Below, one piece after another: positions 37,133 through 46,839 of a stretch of DNA of 64,000 bases. The notes under the pieces are model-generated. The model did no database searches. It was not told the DNA's origin and saw only the letters and a program-made list of their open reading frames with translations. Location: the NCBI GenBank assembly GCA_963760985.1, contig CAVXFM010000016.1:248001-312000 (forward strand). Direction: 5' to 3'. How positions within the stretch are numbered: position 1 is the first letter of the stretch; every line of letters starts with the position of its first letter. Origin of the DNA: JACRDG01 sp963760985. GTDB lineage: Bacteria > Desulfobacterota > Desulfomonilia > Desulfomonilales > Desulfomonilaceae. The position numbers and the translations under genes are program-made.

Positions 37133-38438
37133 TCAGAGCTTCGCGACGCGTTCTGCCAGAAGCTCTGCGTTTCGGCGCGCGCTCCCCACATGTCTGAGGA
37201 TCGCGGCGCGCCCCTGCTCGCCGAGACTCGCGGCTCTGAGAGGGTCGGAAAGAATCTCGCGCATACACAGCGTCAGATCGTCTACGCTCCTCACTTCTCT
37301 CCCCGCGCCAACCCGAACCAGGCTGTCGCGAGCATCCCGAAAATCCTCCATGGAAGGCCCGAACAGCACCATCTTTCCCCACGCGGCCGGCTCCAAGATG
37401 TTTCTGGCCTCCTTTGGGTACCAAGGACCCGCCGATGAATACCGCTGAAGCGAGAGAATAGATCTGGAACAACTCACCCGTGCGGTCCACAATCACCACC
37501 CGGCGACCATCCCGCGTCTCTCCCTGATCCGCGGTGCTTCGCAGGAAAGGAGCCTCCATGTTCCGGTCGACCATCGCGGACACGAGGGAAGGGGTCTTTT
37601 CCACATGCCGCGGCACCAGCACCAGTATCAAGCCCGGAAACAGGTCCGCGAGTCTCCTGTACGCGTCGAGCACGATCTCATGTTCCCCTGGGTGCGTGCT
37701 GCCTGCAACAATTACTCGATCAGACTGCCCCAGATCGAGAAGTGCGCGGATACGGGTTTCCACTGCCGGCTCGGTTGCTCCGGGAAGCGCATCGAATTTG
37801 GTGTTCCCGGTGATTCGTATCCGGTCCGCGGGCGCGCCCATTTCCTCAATACGCTGCGCGTCAAGTTCGGTTGCCATCAAAAACAGGTCGATTCCCTGCA
37901 ATACCGACGAGAAGAACGGCCGAAGCCTCCGGTAACGTGGGAAAGAGCGGTCCGAAATGCGGCCGTTGGCCAGTGCCACAGTGGCTCCCACGCGTCTGAG
38001 GCTGTGCACCAGGTTGGGCCACAGCTCCGTCTCCATCAGGACAAAGAGGTCAGGGTGGATACGCTGGACCACAGGATCTACACACGATGGAAAATCAATG
38101 GGCAAGTACAAAAAAGCGTCAGCCTGTGTGATCAGATGGCGAGCCTTGTCCTGGCCGGTCTCGGTTCCTGTGGAGACAATGACTGCAGCGTGAGGGAGCA
38201 ACTCTTTCACCGCGTTGACCAACGGGCCGAGCGCTACCACTTCACCGACGGAAACCGCATGAAACCACAATCGCGGTCGACCGAGCTTCTCCGGCACGAA
38301 GTCAGCGGGGAGTCGGCCCAGTTTGCCGGGAAGAGAACGTCGGTACTTGTTTCCCGCGACGATCTTGGGCAAATAGTAGGCAAACAGAAACGGCGCGACG
38401 AGCGTGTGAAGAACGAAGTTATACAGCAGGCGATTCAT
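37133..38438 (-). CDS. waaA: 3-deoxy-D-manno-octulosonate (Kdo) transferase, frameshifted
   Basis: The N-terminal membrane anchor and WFHAVSVGEVVALGPLV, STGTETGQDKARHL, FVLMETELWPNLV (acceptor-side Glu) and NGRISDRSFPRYRRL mark the GT-B Kdo transferase. ITGNTKFDA and VIVAGSTHPGEHEIVLDAYRRL follow. Near the end, GGSLVPKGGQ must continue NILEPAAWGKMVLFGPSMEDF in another frame; removing one A of CAGAAAC (37400-37406) does this and gives 434 aa, normal for the family. It transfers Kdo from CMP-Kdo to lipid IVA. A DUF4292 lipoprotein gene is directly upstream (16-nt gap), fitting an envelope operon. Confidence 0.92.
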
Positions 38439-38454
38439 GGAGACTCGACCGAAG

Positions 38455-39274
38455 TCAACGGCATGTCTCGACCTTGGCGGAAAAAGTCAAATCCAGGGCA
38501 AAATTCTTTTCCACGAGAAAAGGATTGGGCTCGATCTTCTCAATACGGACCGAGGTCCGCCATCCCCCCGGGGGTGAATGGACCTCAAATCGCCGGGGCA
38601 GCCATCCCTCGTTACCGGCCTTGAAATCCCCGAAATCTGCTGTCAAATCCACGTCTCCGCTGGGACTGAGCCGCACGAGGCGCGTGACGTGGAGTGTCTT
38701 GGGGTCGAGGGTTGCCCCCCACACCCGGCCCCCATAGGTGATCCGTATGACAATTTTTTCCGCTGTCCCTCGCGAGAAGGCGATCAAACCGCACGTCCTT
38801 CCACTGCAGCAGGACCATCGGGATGAGGCCCTCGATTTCGGCGACGTCCGGGAATCTCCGGCCGAAGCATTCCTTGCCGCCCTTGAGGACCTTACCGTCA
38901 GAGGGTACATACAGTTTGAACGAATTGGCCTTGATGACCAGCTCGAACAGGGAATTGCCTCCAGGCCCGATTCCCTGGAATCTGAAATCGCTTGGTCGCC
39001 GATACATCAAGAATCCCTTGATGTCCTGCCGAGACTTGCCTCTGTTGTACACGCTGGACACGGTCATTACTGCCTTCAACGCGCTGAGGCTCTTTCCTTT
39101 TCTCGCCAAGGTGTCAGGGATTTGCTTAGGTTCTATGGCGGGTTCCGCACAGGCCGAGACCGCGTACACCAGGAGAAGCCCCATGATAAAACACATGACA
39201 ATCGCGGGGGCTCTGCCGGTTCCACACGGACGCGATGAGCGGTAGGGGTAAGGGGGTTCCGACGAACGTCTCAT
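38455..39274 (-). CDS. DUF4292-type outer-membrane lipoprotein, frameshifted
   Basis: The N-terminus has a basic region, a hydrophobic helix and a lipobox VSAC at about residue 42, so it is lipidated. LKAVMTVSSVYNRGKSRQDIKGFLMYRRPSDFRFQGIGPGGNSLFELVIKANSFKLYVPSDGKVLKG resembles the LolB/LolA-like beta fold of DUF4292. The frame then shifts near 38770-38780 (one extra G in AGGGA) into IVIRITYGGRVWGATLDPKTLHVTRLV and the C-terminal end. The total is 272 aa. LolB-like proteins handle lipoproteins or lipids at the outer membrane; the exact role is unknown. It lies upstream of waaA on the same strand. Confidence 0.7.
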
Positions 39275-39692
39275 GGAGCATCTTTCTACCAGAGGGACAC
39301 GGGGGATGCAATGGAGAATCGCGCGTGTCTGCGTATTCGTGCACACGTGGCGTGTCGACCGAATCGCACACGAAAGAAGATGAAAGAAACCGTCGTTTGG
39401 AAGGGATCAAGCCGATGGAATGCTTCTGGCAGAAAGATCCTCTCAGCAACTGATTGACCGGGCTCCGAGCAGGATGCGCCGATCATGTCCCGAGCGTGAG
39501 AACCGCTGCCTCGCCCGGTCAGTCATTCTGTAAGAAGCCGGGAGTATCGGGGGAGCGGGGCGCAGCCCGACCGATGCGGTTCAGGTGGTTTACCTCATCC
39601 TACGCGGGCTGACAGCGCTCTTCTTGAGGCAACAGGGCTGTCGCACGGACCTCGAACATGTGGCGAATCCCGCAAAAAGAGGCCCCGGATGT
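39275..39692. other. 418-bp gap, nothing recognised
   Basis: No gene, repeat or strong hairpin was found between the DUF4292 lipoprotein start and the hicA stop. The short frames here are antisense or random. Confidence 0.4.
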
Positions 39693-39911
39693 TTATTTCC
39701 AGTCCAGATAGTCTTCCACTCCGAATCCCGCATCCTTGAGAAGTCGCACAGCCAAGCCTCGGCCAATCTCGCATCCAGCGTGGACGGGAATCGTAATGGA
39801 GACCCGCCGTTGTGCGTGCCACAGAGTAAGGTGGCTTCCCGATTGTCGATCTTCCACGAAGCCCTTTGCTCTGAGGAATCTGATGAGTTCCTTGGCCGTA
39901 ACCTGAGGCAT
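39693..39911 (-). CDS. hicA: HicA-family mRNA interferase toxin
   Basis: The 72-aa double-stranded-RNA-binding-fold toxin has VTAKELIRFLRAKGFVEDRQSGSHLTLWH with the conserved GSH catalytic His at 27, ITIPVHAG, and LLKDAGFGVEDYL. Free HicA cleaves mRNAs and tmRNA. The gene starts 5 nt after the hicB stop, with antitoxin first. All key residues are present, so the toxin looks intact. Confidence 0.92.
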   Translation of the reverse strand: MPQVTAKELIRFLRAKGFVEDRQSGSHLTLWHAQRRVSITIPVHAGCEIGRGLAVRLLKDAGFGVEDYLDWK

Positions 39912-39916
39912 CCGGC

Positions 39917-40156
39917 TTACTGCGGCACTCCGATACTCAGTTCCTCCACATGAACGAGGCGCTCGTGTTGAGGCACGGGCTGAGCGTGCTCCAGGAGAGA
40001 AGCCAGATGCTGCTCCACGGCCTCACGGATGCTCTGTTTTGCTTCTTCGAAGGTTTTCCCGTTGCCAAAGCACCCGGGAAGGGTGGGGCTGTAGGCGAAA
40101 TAGCCTTCGTCTTCCGATTCCTTTTCGATCACTATCTGAAATGAGTAGAATCTCAT
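39917..40156 (-). CDS. hicB: HicB-family antitoxin
   Basis: The 79-aa protein matches the HicB RNase-H-like fold: FQIVIEKESEDEGYFAYSPTLPGCFGNGKTFEEAKQSIREAVEQHLASLLEH. It ends soon after without a ribbon-helix-helix or HTH DNA-binding domain, so autoregulation may need another factor. ATG 40156 has AAGG upstream; the longer frame from 40213 adds unrelated residues. It neutralises HicA encoded immediately downstream. Confidence 0.9.
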   Translation of the reverse strand: MRFYSFQIVIEKESEDEGYFAYSPTLPGCFGNGKTFEEAKQSIREAVEQHLASLLEHAQPVPQHERLVHVEELSIGVPQ

Positions 40157-40345
40157 GACCTTGATTCCCTTCTTGCATTCCTCTGTCCTGCGGGGCACGC
40201 ACAGACTGCGCAAGATCCGGTGGAGAGATTTCTAGGCGAGCACATCCCTTTCTCATTTTCAGGCAGCGGCTCGCTCGTTTTGCCAGGCGGACAGAGCGGG
40301 CTTCTCCTCGGAACAAAAGCTACAAAGCAAATTCCTCCTGGGCTT

Positions 40346-41137
40346 TCAAAAAAGGACCAGCCGCACCGGGCGAAGCAGAGTCACATACGATCCGTTCTCA
40401 CTCCGGGATCTCGGACCGACGCCTACGTAGAGCTTGAGCGTGTCAGCCAACCGCTTGACGGTCTTGTTGAGCAATCTCACGCACCCATGCGATTGGCTGG
40501 AGCCAACGCTCCACGGTGAGTCGGTTCCGTGTATGCGGTACGTCCCGGTATCCACCATTTTCATGGGGGAAGCGATGTTGTCGAGTTCCTCAACCGTTTG
40601 TCCGCTCTTGTCCGGGACCGGGATCTTCTTGAAAAAAGGCATCATGTGACCGCCATACACCGAATGGCTCGGCCGCTGGCCATATGCCCAATCCCTGGGG
40701 GGCGGAATCCACAACGGCCTGTCGTCGTAGATGATCGTAATGTAATAGGATCCTCGTGGGGTAGGATACTCCTGGGATCCCAGACCCACCCTACACGAAT
40801 AGAGCAGTTCCTTCTCGGACGTGTTCTTGATACCGTAAAGTTCCAGCGTATACTTGTGGATATTGACCAGGATCTGGAAGCTGGCAAACCGCTTGGTAGC
40901 GCTTTGATCGTCAAGCTTCCGCTCTACGTGCCTCCAGGTGTCCCTGAGAAGCTTCTCAACGGGGTCTTCATCTTTCCGCTGCGGTTGCCTGACGTCGCTC
41001 GGCATCAGATGGCTCAGGCGAATGTCCTTGCGAAAGGAATTCTGTGCCTTGGCTTCCTGTCGGCCCACGACGAGAAGACAACACACGATCCCTATCAACA
41101 CCAACCATTTCCCTGCACGCATGATCACGGGCATCAA
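40346..41137 (-). CDS. L,D-transpeptidase (YkuD family)
   Basis: A signal peptide (AGKWLVLIGIVCCLLVVGRQEAKA) leads a 263-aa protein with a YkuD domain: ILVNIHKYTLELYGIKNTSEKELLYSCRVGLGSQEYPTPRGSYYITIIYDDRPLWIPPPRDWA, then YRIHGTDSPWSVGSSQSHGCVRLLNKTVKRL with catalytic His and Cys of HGT...SHGCVR. It makes 3-3 peptidoglycan crosslinks or links proteins to peptidoglycan in the periplasm. Starts at 41137 and 41122 are both possible. The sequence carries an insertion between the YkuD motifs (FFKKIPVPDKSGQTVEELDN), as in a subset of the family. Confidence 0.88.
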   Translation of the reverse strand: MMPVIMRAGKWLVLIGIVCCLLVVGRQEAKAQNSFRKDIRLSHLMPSDVRQPQRKDEDPVEKLLRDTWRHVERKLDDQSATKRFASFQILVNIHKYTLELYGIKNTSEKELLYSCRVGLGSQEYPTPRGSYYITIIYDDRPLWIPPPRDWAYGQRPSHSVYGGHMMPFFKKIPVPDKSGQTVEELDNIASPMKMVDTGTYRIHGTDSPWSVGSSQSHGCVRLLNKTVKRLADTLKLYVGVGPRSRSENGSYVTLLRPVRLVLF

Positions 41138-41580
41138 TCCCGACTCCCTCGCATGGTATCTCCGCCGCGGCGTACCCTTGTACTCCCCTCATCGCGGCTG
41201 ACTAATATCCCTATGCTTATCTATCTGATGAATGCAAGTCCAGAGTCAAGGCAAAAAAACTTTTGCTGGGCTAGAGGCCGCTTGGATACAAGACTTTTCC
41301 GTGGCTCGCTTTTTCTCACACCCGCGGGCAATGGGACGCATAGGAGAAATGCGAAGAAATGAGCTCAGCTCCGGTCGGGTGAAACAACGGGGAAGACGCA
41401 ACGGTCGGATGGAGGGTCCCCCTGCACGTACATGCGCAGGTGGTACGGGGGCCTGCTCTGGTGGCCTTCCGCAGGCACCGCGGTACCAAGCGTATCTGCA
41501 TAGGTGAGATGAGGAGGACCGGCGTATTGCCGGCCTCCTGTACGCAAGTTACCACATGGCAAGAAACCCGGTGAGGAAAC
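41138..41580. other. 443-bp gap
   Basis: No gene is recognised. It contains the hairpin at 41512-41539 that follows the Cys-rich protein gene, and the upstream region of the L,D-transpeptidase. Confidence 0.4.
41512..41539 (-). terminator. Hairpin after Cys-rich exported protein gene
   Basis: AGGAGG-A-CCGGC, loop GTATT, GCCGG-CCTCCT forms an 11-bp stem with one bulged base, about 40 nt after the stop at 41581 on the minus strand. No T-tract is visible, so termination is likely but unproven. Confidence 0.45.
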
Positions 41581-41889
41581 CTATTTGAACAACGGGTATG
41601 GATTCATCCCGTAAGAGACTCCGTGGCATGGCAGGCTCATCGAGGGGCATGCGGTTACAAACGCGCATGGCACGGCCTGAGGTTGATAACTCGGAGGCGG
41701 ACACGGGACCGCACAGGGATTCAAGGCCAAAGGAAACATGCACGGGGCTTCTTTACATGGGAAGAGCATGCAGCATTCCCAATCACGGGGGCAACCGAAC
41801 GTGAATACGGTTGCTGAGGATTGGCCGGGCAACACGCACGGGAAACTTACTGCGGCCACCAGCACGAGGACCAAGAGAATCCGTTTCAT
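41581..41889 (-). CDS. Small Cys/Pro-rich exported protein
   Basis: ATG 41889 follows GGAGAGTATC and starts a strong Sec signal peptide (MKRILLVLVLVAAVSFPCVL). The mature part of about 75 aa has about ten Cys in spaced pairs (CPRDWECC, FPCKEAPC, NPCAVPCPPP, VPCAFVTACP, LPCHG) and many Pro, with little charge. This is unlike enzymes and suggests a disulfide-rich structural, surface or metal-binding protein. The PCPPP motif recurs in the protein at 52695-53045. A consensus promoter lies upstream at 41965-41994. The family is not recognised. Confidence 0.75.
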   Translation of the reverse strand: MKRILLVLVLVAAVSFPCVLPGQSSATVFTFGCPRDWECCMLFPCKEAPCMFPLALNPCAVPCPPPSYQPQAVPCAFVTACPSMSLPCHGVSYGMNPYPLFK

Positions 41890-41964
41890 GATACTCTCCA
41901 GGATTGATGCAGCCGCCACCACGGGCGGTCGTTTGTAACGCAGATGAGGCAATAATTCACGAGT

Positions 41965-41994
41965 ATAATAGCATACGAGTGCAAATTATGTCAA
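41965..41994 (-). promoter_or_regulatory. Strong sigma-70-type promoter for Cys-rich protein
   Basis: On the minus strand TTGACA (41994-41989), 18 nt and TATTAT (41970-41965) lie about 76 nt before the ATG at 41889. The -35 is perfect and the region is markedly AT-rich against its surroundings. Confidence 0.6.
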
Positions 41995-42140
41995 CTATTA
42001 CATCAAGAATGTGGCTCGGGTCATGGCACTTCATGCGCTGAACCGAATTTGACGTTTCGGCCATTCGGTGGCACACTGAAACAGTGAGAAAGGCAAGTGA
42101 GGGTGAGGTCTTTGAAGGTGAAATCGTATGAGGAGCAACC

Positions 42141-42386
42141 ATGAGGAAATTCGTCACACGACGCCCGCCCGCTGGTGTGGCCCCAGGATCGAAACAGAAG
42201 CAGTTCGACCGCTTCCAGGCAACGGAGCTTTACTGCCCGCGCTGTGGCAGGAGCATGCCTGTCAGGGAGAGGCTCCTGCTCATACTGCCTGAGGGCGAAA
42301 AATACGAATACCTGTGTGCGTATTGCGGAACCTCGGTGGGCGATAGGATAGTCAAGGGAGAGCAGCAACCCATTATTATCGTCTGA
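42141..42386 (+). CDS. Zinc-ribbon cytoplasmic protein
   Basis: The 81-aa protein has LYCPRCGRSMPVRERLLLILPEGEKYEYLCAYCGTSVGDRIV: two CxxC knuckles about 30 residues apart around a beta hairpin, a treble-clef/zinc-ribbon layout. I recognise similar small proteins in other Desulfobacterota but no function is known. ATG 42141 follows AGGAGCAACC. It converges on the flippase-like gene with an 11-bp overlap at the 3' ends. Confidence 0.75.
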   Translation: MRKFVTRRPPAGVAPGSKQKQFDRFQATELYCPRCGRSMPVRERLLLILPEGEKYEYLCAYCGTSVGDRIVKGEQQPIIIV

Positions 42387-43381
42387 GGTGATTCTCAGCG
42401 GCCTCCGGGGAATCGGGGAAGGTACTGCTTGCCGTGCGGCTCGCGCGGAGCGCGTAAAACATCCCGGGAATGCCGAGCGCACACGCCCAGGCAAAAGAGA
42501 GCACGCGAAACGTCAAGGCTGCTGCAAGAGAACGTGCAGGATCCAGGCCGTAGATTTGCGGTATCTGCACCACCACCGCGTCCACGATACCCAGACCGCC
42601 AGGGGTTAAGGGAACAAGTCCTGCCACATTTCCCATGCTGGAAGTGATTACCACCGCGGACAAGGGCAGGGGCATGCCGAGTGCGCGATAAATGAAGAAG
42701 AAGGTTCCAGCCATGGTCAGAGATAGCGCGAGGATGACCAGGATCAGGTGGGCCAACAATTGACGGTTTCTGGTGAGCACATGCCAGGAATGAGCCGCCT
42801 CAAGAACCGGTGCAAACAGGCCTTTGCCCTTCCACGCGAAGGGGGGCGGAAATATGCTCAGATATACACTGGCGGCAAAGAGGAGCACCACGAAGAGGCT
42901 GAGCGAGTAATTGACAAAACCGTGGGCCCACGCGAGCACGACAAGACCGGCGAGCGCGAGGCCCGTATTGATCAGCGCTATCAACACCGCGGTTCCCCCG
43001 TAGATCGCGGCGAATGCCTGAAAATCCAAGCCGTAGACTTTCTTGAGGTACACGGCAAGCGCGCCGCTGCCTCCCCTCATCGGTAGGATGAAATTCCCTA
43101 GCAGCATGGCAGTAGTGATGGCCACCATTTCCACGCGGCCGGGTGTGAGACCGAAACTCTTGATACACAAGCTCAACTGATAGGCATTGAGGAGGTAGGT
43201 CACCAAAACCAAGAGGCCCGCGGCAGCAAGTTCGGGCCATGACATCGAGGCTACAAAGGCGAAGTCTCCCCGATGCGCGACAAGATAATGCCCGCACAAA
43301 ATCGCGAACCCGAGTCACGATCCCATAACCGATCAATGACCGCACGTGAGTGCGCTTTGGCTTCGCTTCGGATCGAGGCAT
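42376..43381 (-). CDS. Lysylphosphatidylglycerol-synthase/flippase-like membrane protein, frameshifted
   Basis: The main frame holds about seven helices with ITTAMLLGNFILPMRGGSGALAVYLKKVYGL and SSMGNVAGLVPLTPGGLGIVDAVVV, matching the UPF0104/lysylphosphatidylglycerol synthetase TM region (LPxRxGE..R..L / P..PGGLG..E). The N-terminal part (MPRSEAKPKRTHVRSLIGYGIVTRVRDF) lies in another frame; one extra T in the TTTT near 43290 joins the two as 334 aa. Start ATG 43381 has GAGAAGG upstream. Members move or modify lipids; the missing catalytic domain argues for a flippase-like or uncharacterised role. Confidence 0.75.
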
Positions 43382-43467
43382 TATGGCCTTCTCAACCGTC
43401 TCGCTTTCCATGTGGGAACTGTCATCGCGCATTCGGGGAGCCCGGTCTACCGTTTTCACCATCATAG

Positions 43468-43674
43468 TCAGTTGGATCGTTCACTCACAAAAGGCCTCTG
43501 CCACATCGGGGCCATGAGTTCCTTCATACGTGTGGTGCGCGCTTTGAGCCATTCGTCGCTGGGGAGTCGGCCTCGTGAAATACAGTTTCTGAGTTCATCG
43601 TTGAGCGGATGATTGGCGAACTCTTTCCTGAACTTCTCATAAGTGTCTGAGAATTCTCTAAATGCCGAAGTCAT
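43468..43674 (-). CDS. Small hypothetical protein (68 aa)
   Basis: ATG 43674 is preceded by CTGGAGGCTATC. The protein is charged and helical (FREFSDTYEKFRKEFANHPLNDEL..., ARTTRMKELMAPMWQRPFVSE), with no signal or metal motif. It sits between the hydrogenase terminator and the flippase-like gene on the same strand. The family is not recognised. The good ribosome-binding site and compact composition support a real gene. Confidence 0.6.
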   Translation of the reverse strand: MTSAFREFSDTYEKFRKEFANHPLNDELRNCISRGRLPSDEWLKARTTRMKELMAPMWQRPFVSERSN

Positions 43675-43846
43675 GATAGCCTCCAGGGTTACGTGTAGGT
43701 GAAACACCAGTGATTCCTGACTAATCATATTAGACCATCATCCTTCTTCTATGTTTCATGGACTATTGTCTGTTTTAAAACAAATATATCCACTGAATTA
43801 CCCAGAGCGTCTGAGGCCTGTGCCCCGCGCAAAAGGTCCTCAGAAA

Positions 43847-43875
43847 GAGAAAAGCGGCCTTTCGACCGCTTTCTC
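43847..43875 (-). terminator. Rho-independent terminator after hynA
   Basis: On the minus strand GAGAAAGCGG, a short loop and CCGCTTTTCTC are followed by TTTCT, about 25 nt beyond the hydrogenase large-subunit stop. The stem of about 10 bp with a T-rich tail fits an intrinsic terminator. Confidence 0.75.
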
Positions 43876-43897
43876 TTCAAGGTCACGCGTCAGGCTT

Positions 43898-45554
43898 CTA
43901 TGAGACTCTGAATTTGTACACCTCATTAGTCTGAGGATCAATCACGTGAACTGCGCATGCGATGCACGGGTCGAACGAGTGCACAGTACGCAAGATCTCA
44001 AGAGGTTTCTTCGGATCATGCACCGGAGTGCCGATCAAAGCGTTCTCCACAGGACCTTTCTGGCCTTTCGCATCTGCAGGGCCGAGGTTCCAGGTGGAGG
44101 GAACCACTTGCTGGTAATTCTTGATCTTACCTTTTTCGATGTTGATCCAATGGCCGAGGGAGCCGCGGGCCACGTCATTGAGACCTGCGCCCATGCCGTT
44201 GCTGCTCTCATCGAGCTTATACTCGGTGAAGGTCCTGGTATCTCCCTTCTTGATATTCGCCACAAGGTCCATGGTCCATTTTTCAGCGGCCTTTGCGTTG
44301 ACCAGGCACTTGATTCCCCGAGCCGCGATGCGCCCGAGTGTGGAGAACAGAGCGTCAGGTCCCACGTTCAGTTGCTTGAGGACTGAGTCCACCGTGGCCT
44401 TGATCTCCGCATTTCCACCCGCATAAGAAACCAGGCACTGAGCAAGCGGGCCCACTTCCATCGCTACACCGTCGTATCTCGGAGCCTTCATCCAAGAGTA
44501 TTTGCCCTTGGTATCCGGCACCGCGCCTTTGAGGGCTTCGCCCGAAAGCGGCTTGGTCTGTCCGACGGACGGATTAAGCGCCGCACCTGGCTCATACCAC
44601 GCGTGCGTGACGTCCTCGGTGATTTTTGACAAATCCACCGGCTGAACCTTCAGCTTGCCGTCGCGAATGATTCCCCTGGGGAAATAGAAGCTCTCCGGCT
44701 CCTTCTCGCTCTGGGGGAAGTCTCCGTATGCGAGGAAGTTCTTGTTCCCGCCTATCTTAGCCCAATCCTTGTAAAAGCTGGCAACGGCCAGAAGATCGGG
44801 AATGTAGACTTCTTCAATAAAAGCGATCTGTTCCTTGAGCATGTACAGGGTACTGGGAAATCCGGTCCGCGTTGAGTTGCTCGATAACTGTCACACCACC
44901 CGGTAGGTGACCCTGCAGGTGGGGATTTTTCGCACCCCAAATAGCGGTCATCTGTGCTGCATGGACCTGCTGGCGCAGGTTGTCCAGATAATGCCCCACG
45001 GCCATGAGGTTGGCTTCCGGGGGAAGCTTGTACGCGGGGTGGCCCCAATACGCGTTCGCAAAGGGTCCGAGCTGTCCGGAATCTACGAAGGCCTTGAGTT
45101 TGGCTTTCAGTCCCGTGTAATACTTCTTGGTCTGGGGTCTTTTGCTCGCCTTGCTGGACAGATCGGACGTCTTACCCGGGTCCGCCTTCAAAGCGGAGAC
45201 CACGTCTACCCAATCAAGCGCGCAGAGTTGATAGAAATGCACCGAGTGGTCGTGCATGTTCTGAGCAGCGTGGTTAAGGTTGCGGACGATTCTCGCGTTT
45301 GGCGGGACGGTTATTTTGAGCGCATCTTCCACCGCCCTCACGCCGGCCAAGGAATGCACCAACGTACACACGCCGCAGGATCGCTGGGTCAGGAGGTGAG
45401 CGTCTCTCGGATCGCGGCCCTGAAGAATGATTTCGAGTCCCCTGAAAAGAGTGCCTGAGCTCCAGGCATCTTTTACCTTTCCCTTCTCTATCTCGACTTC
45501 GATGCGCAGATGCCCCTCAATTCGCGGGATGGGGTCAACGACGACTTTTGCCAT
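43898..45554 (-). CDS. hynA: [NiFe] hydrogenase large subunit, frameshifted
   Basis: The N-terminal frame has DPIPRIEGHLRIEVEIEKGKV and the first Ni-ligand motif RSCGVCTLVHSLAGVRAVE. The second has RYDGVAMEVGPLAQ, GSLGHWINIEKGKIKNYQQVVPSTWNLGPAD and the second ligand motif SFDPCIACAVHV (all Cys, no selenocysteine), followed by about 15 residues of the type clipped during maturation. They join when one C is removed from GTACCC at 44849-44854 (RISQYLYMLKEQ), giving 551 aa, standard for periplasmic uptake enzymes. It oxidises H2 and passes electrons to the small subunit. It starts 64 nt after the small-subunit stop. Confidence 0.95.
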
Positions 45555-45617
45555 TGTATCGCTCCTTCTGAAAAGCTCAGTTCATTAGGTTGAGGATCTT
45601 TTGAGACCGAGTTTCGG

Positions 45618-46553
45618 CTACTTCTTCACGTAGAAGGGGCTCAGGTCGTCCCAGAACTTAGGTTGGCTGCACCCGATGCAGGGATGCCCTGCCCCTATGG
45701 GCCAATTGGTCCCCTGATTCCACTTGATGATCGGGCAATTGTGGTACGTCTCCGGACCTTTGCAACCTACTTCATACAGGCAGTAGCCTTTGGCTGCGCC
45801 TTCGTCTCCAAACACCTTGACGAATTCGCCGTTCTCAAAATGGCCTCTGCGCGGGCAATTGTCGTGAATCAAATACCCGTACGCGAACAAGGGCCGGCCG
45901 TTGTCGTCCAATGCGGGAAGTTTTCCCAGCAGCAGATAGTGAACGACAGTGGCAACCATGTTGTCGGCATTCGGCGGGCATCCGGCCAGGTTTACCGTCT
46001 TCACGCCGGTGACTTTGCTGACGCTCTTTGCCATAGTAGGATTGGGTTTGGCAGCCTGGACACCACCAAAACACGCGCAGTTTCCGACGCATATGGTGGC
46101 TGCCGCATTCTTGACCACGTGGTTGGCAACCTCCATGAAAGTCTTGCCATGGACTTTGCCGTACACTCCATTGTCCTTGGTGGGGATGCCACCCTCGGCG
46201 ATGCAGATGTACTTGCCCTTCTGATCCTTGACAGTCTTTTCCAGGATTTCTTCAGCCTGATCACCTGCCGCTGCCATGATCGTTTCATGATAGGCCAGGT
46301 TGATGATGTCCAAAATAATGTCCGCTGCCCACGGATACGTGGTGCGGATAAAGGACTCCGTGCAACCCGTGCATTCCGCGAAGTGCAACCAGACCACGGT
46401 CGGCCGCTTCTTTTCCACGGCTTCAGCGATCCGTGGAGCAAAGGACATGGGAAGGCCCAGGATGGTTGCCATGAGTCCGCAGAACTTCATGAAGTCCCGG
46501 CGGGAAACACCCTTTAGTGCCAACCTCTCTGGAACGTCAAAAGACTTGTCCAT
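45618..46553 (-). CDS. hynB: [NiFe] hydrogenase small subunit, Tat-exported
   Basis: A twin-arginine signal SRRDFMKFCG (residues 17-26) and hydrophobic stretch precede the mature enzyme. Fe-S ligands are visible: proximal cluster ECTGC.., GNCACFGG, LAGCPPN; the His/Cys-ligated distal set IHDNCPRRGHF, CLYEVGCKGP, YHNCP; and HPCIGCSQP. The length of 311 aa and lack of a C-terminal membrane anchor indicate a soluble periplasmic group 1 uptake hydrogenase as in Desulfovibrio, whose partner is a periplasmic cytochrome c3 (family knowledge). ATG 46553 follows AAGGAGGTTAAGA. No hyp or protease gene is in the window. Confidence 0.95.
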   Translation of the reverse strand: MDKSFDVPERLALKGVSRRDFMKFCGLMATILGLPMSFAPRIAEAVEKKRPTVVWLHFAECTGCTESFIRTTYPWAADIILDIINLAYHETIMAAAGDQAEEILEKTVKDQKGKYICIAEGGIPTKDNGVYGKVHGKTFMEVANHVVKNAAATICVGNCACFGGVQAAKPNPTMAKSVSKVTGVKTVNLAGCPPNADNMVATVVHYLLLGKLPALDDNGRPLFAYGYLIHDNCPRRGHFENGEFVKVFGDEGAAKGYCLYEVGCKGPETYHNCPIIKWNQGTNWPIGAGHPCIGCSQPKFWDDLSPFYVKK

Positions 46554-46839
46554 TCTTAACCTCCTTGCGTGGACTCCTGAAATCACTCCCCTGTGGTTCA
46601 CCTAGACCGTGGGCAGACAAAGCACTCCCCCCGAAGCAATCCCTTGCCACGGCATCGGTGGGCGATGTGTAAGGTATGGATTTCACTAAAGCCCCAGTAA
46701 CTGAGGCCTCAAAGACGCGTTTGTCTGAATAATCTCTCTGCACATCGGGGTACAATATGCGAGAAAGAGCCAAAAATCAAGGCGGATAGTTCAGCGATCT
46801 CGCCATGCTACCTCTTTTTCAATCGTGCCACCAGTCTGC

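Noticed and set aside
46634..46649. Sigma-54 promoter TGGCAAGGGATTGC for the hydrogenase
   Set aside because: Only 9 bp separate GG and GC instead of 10; kept as a remark in the hydrogenase finding, not as a feature.
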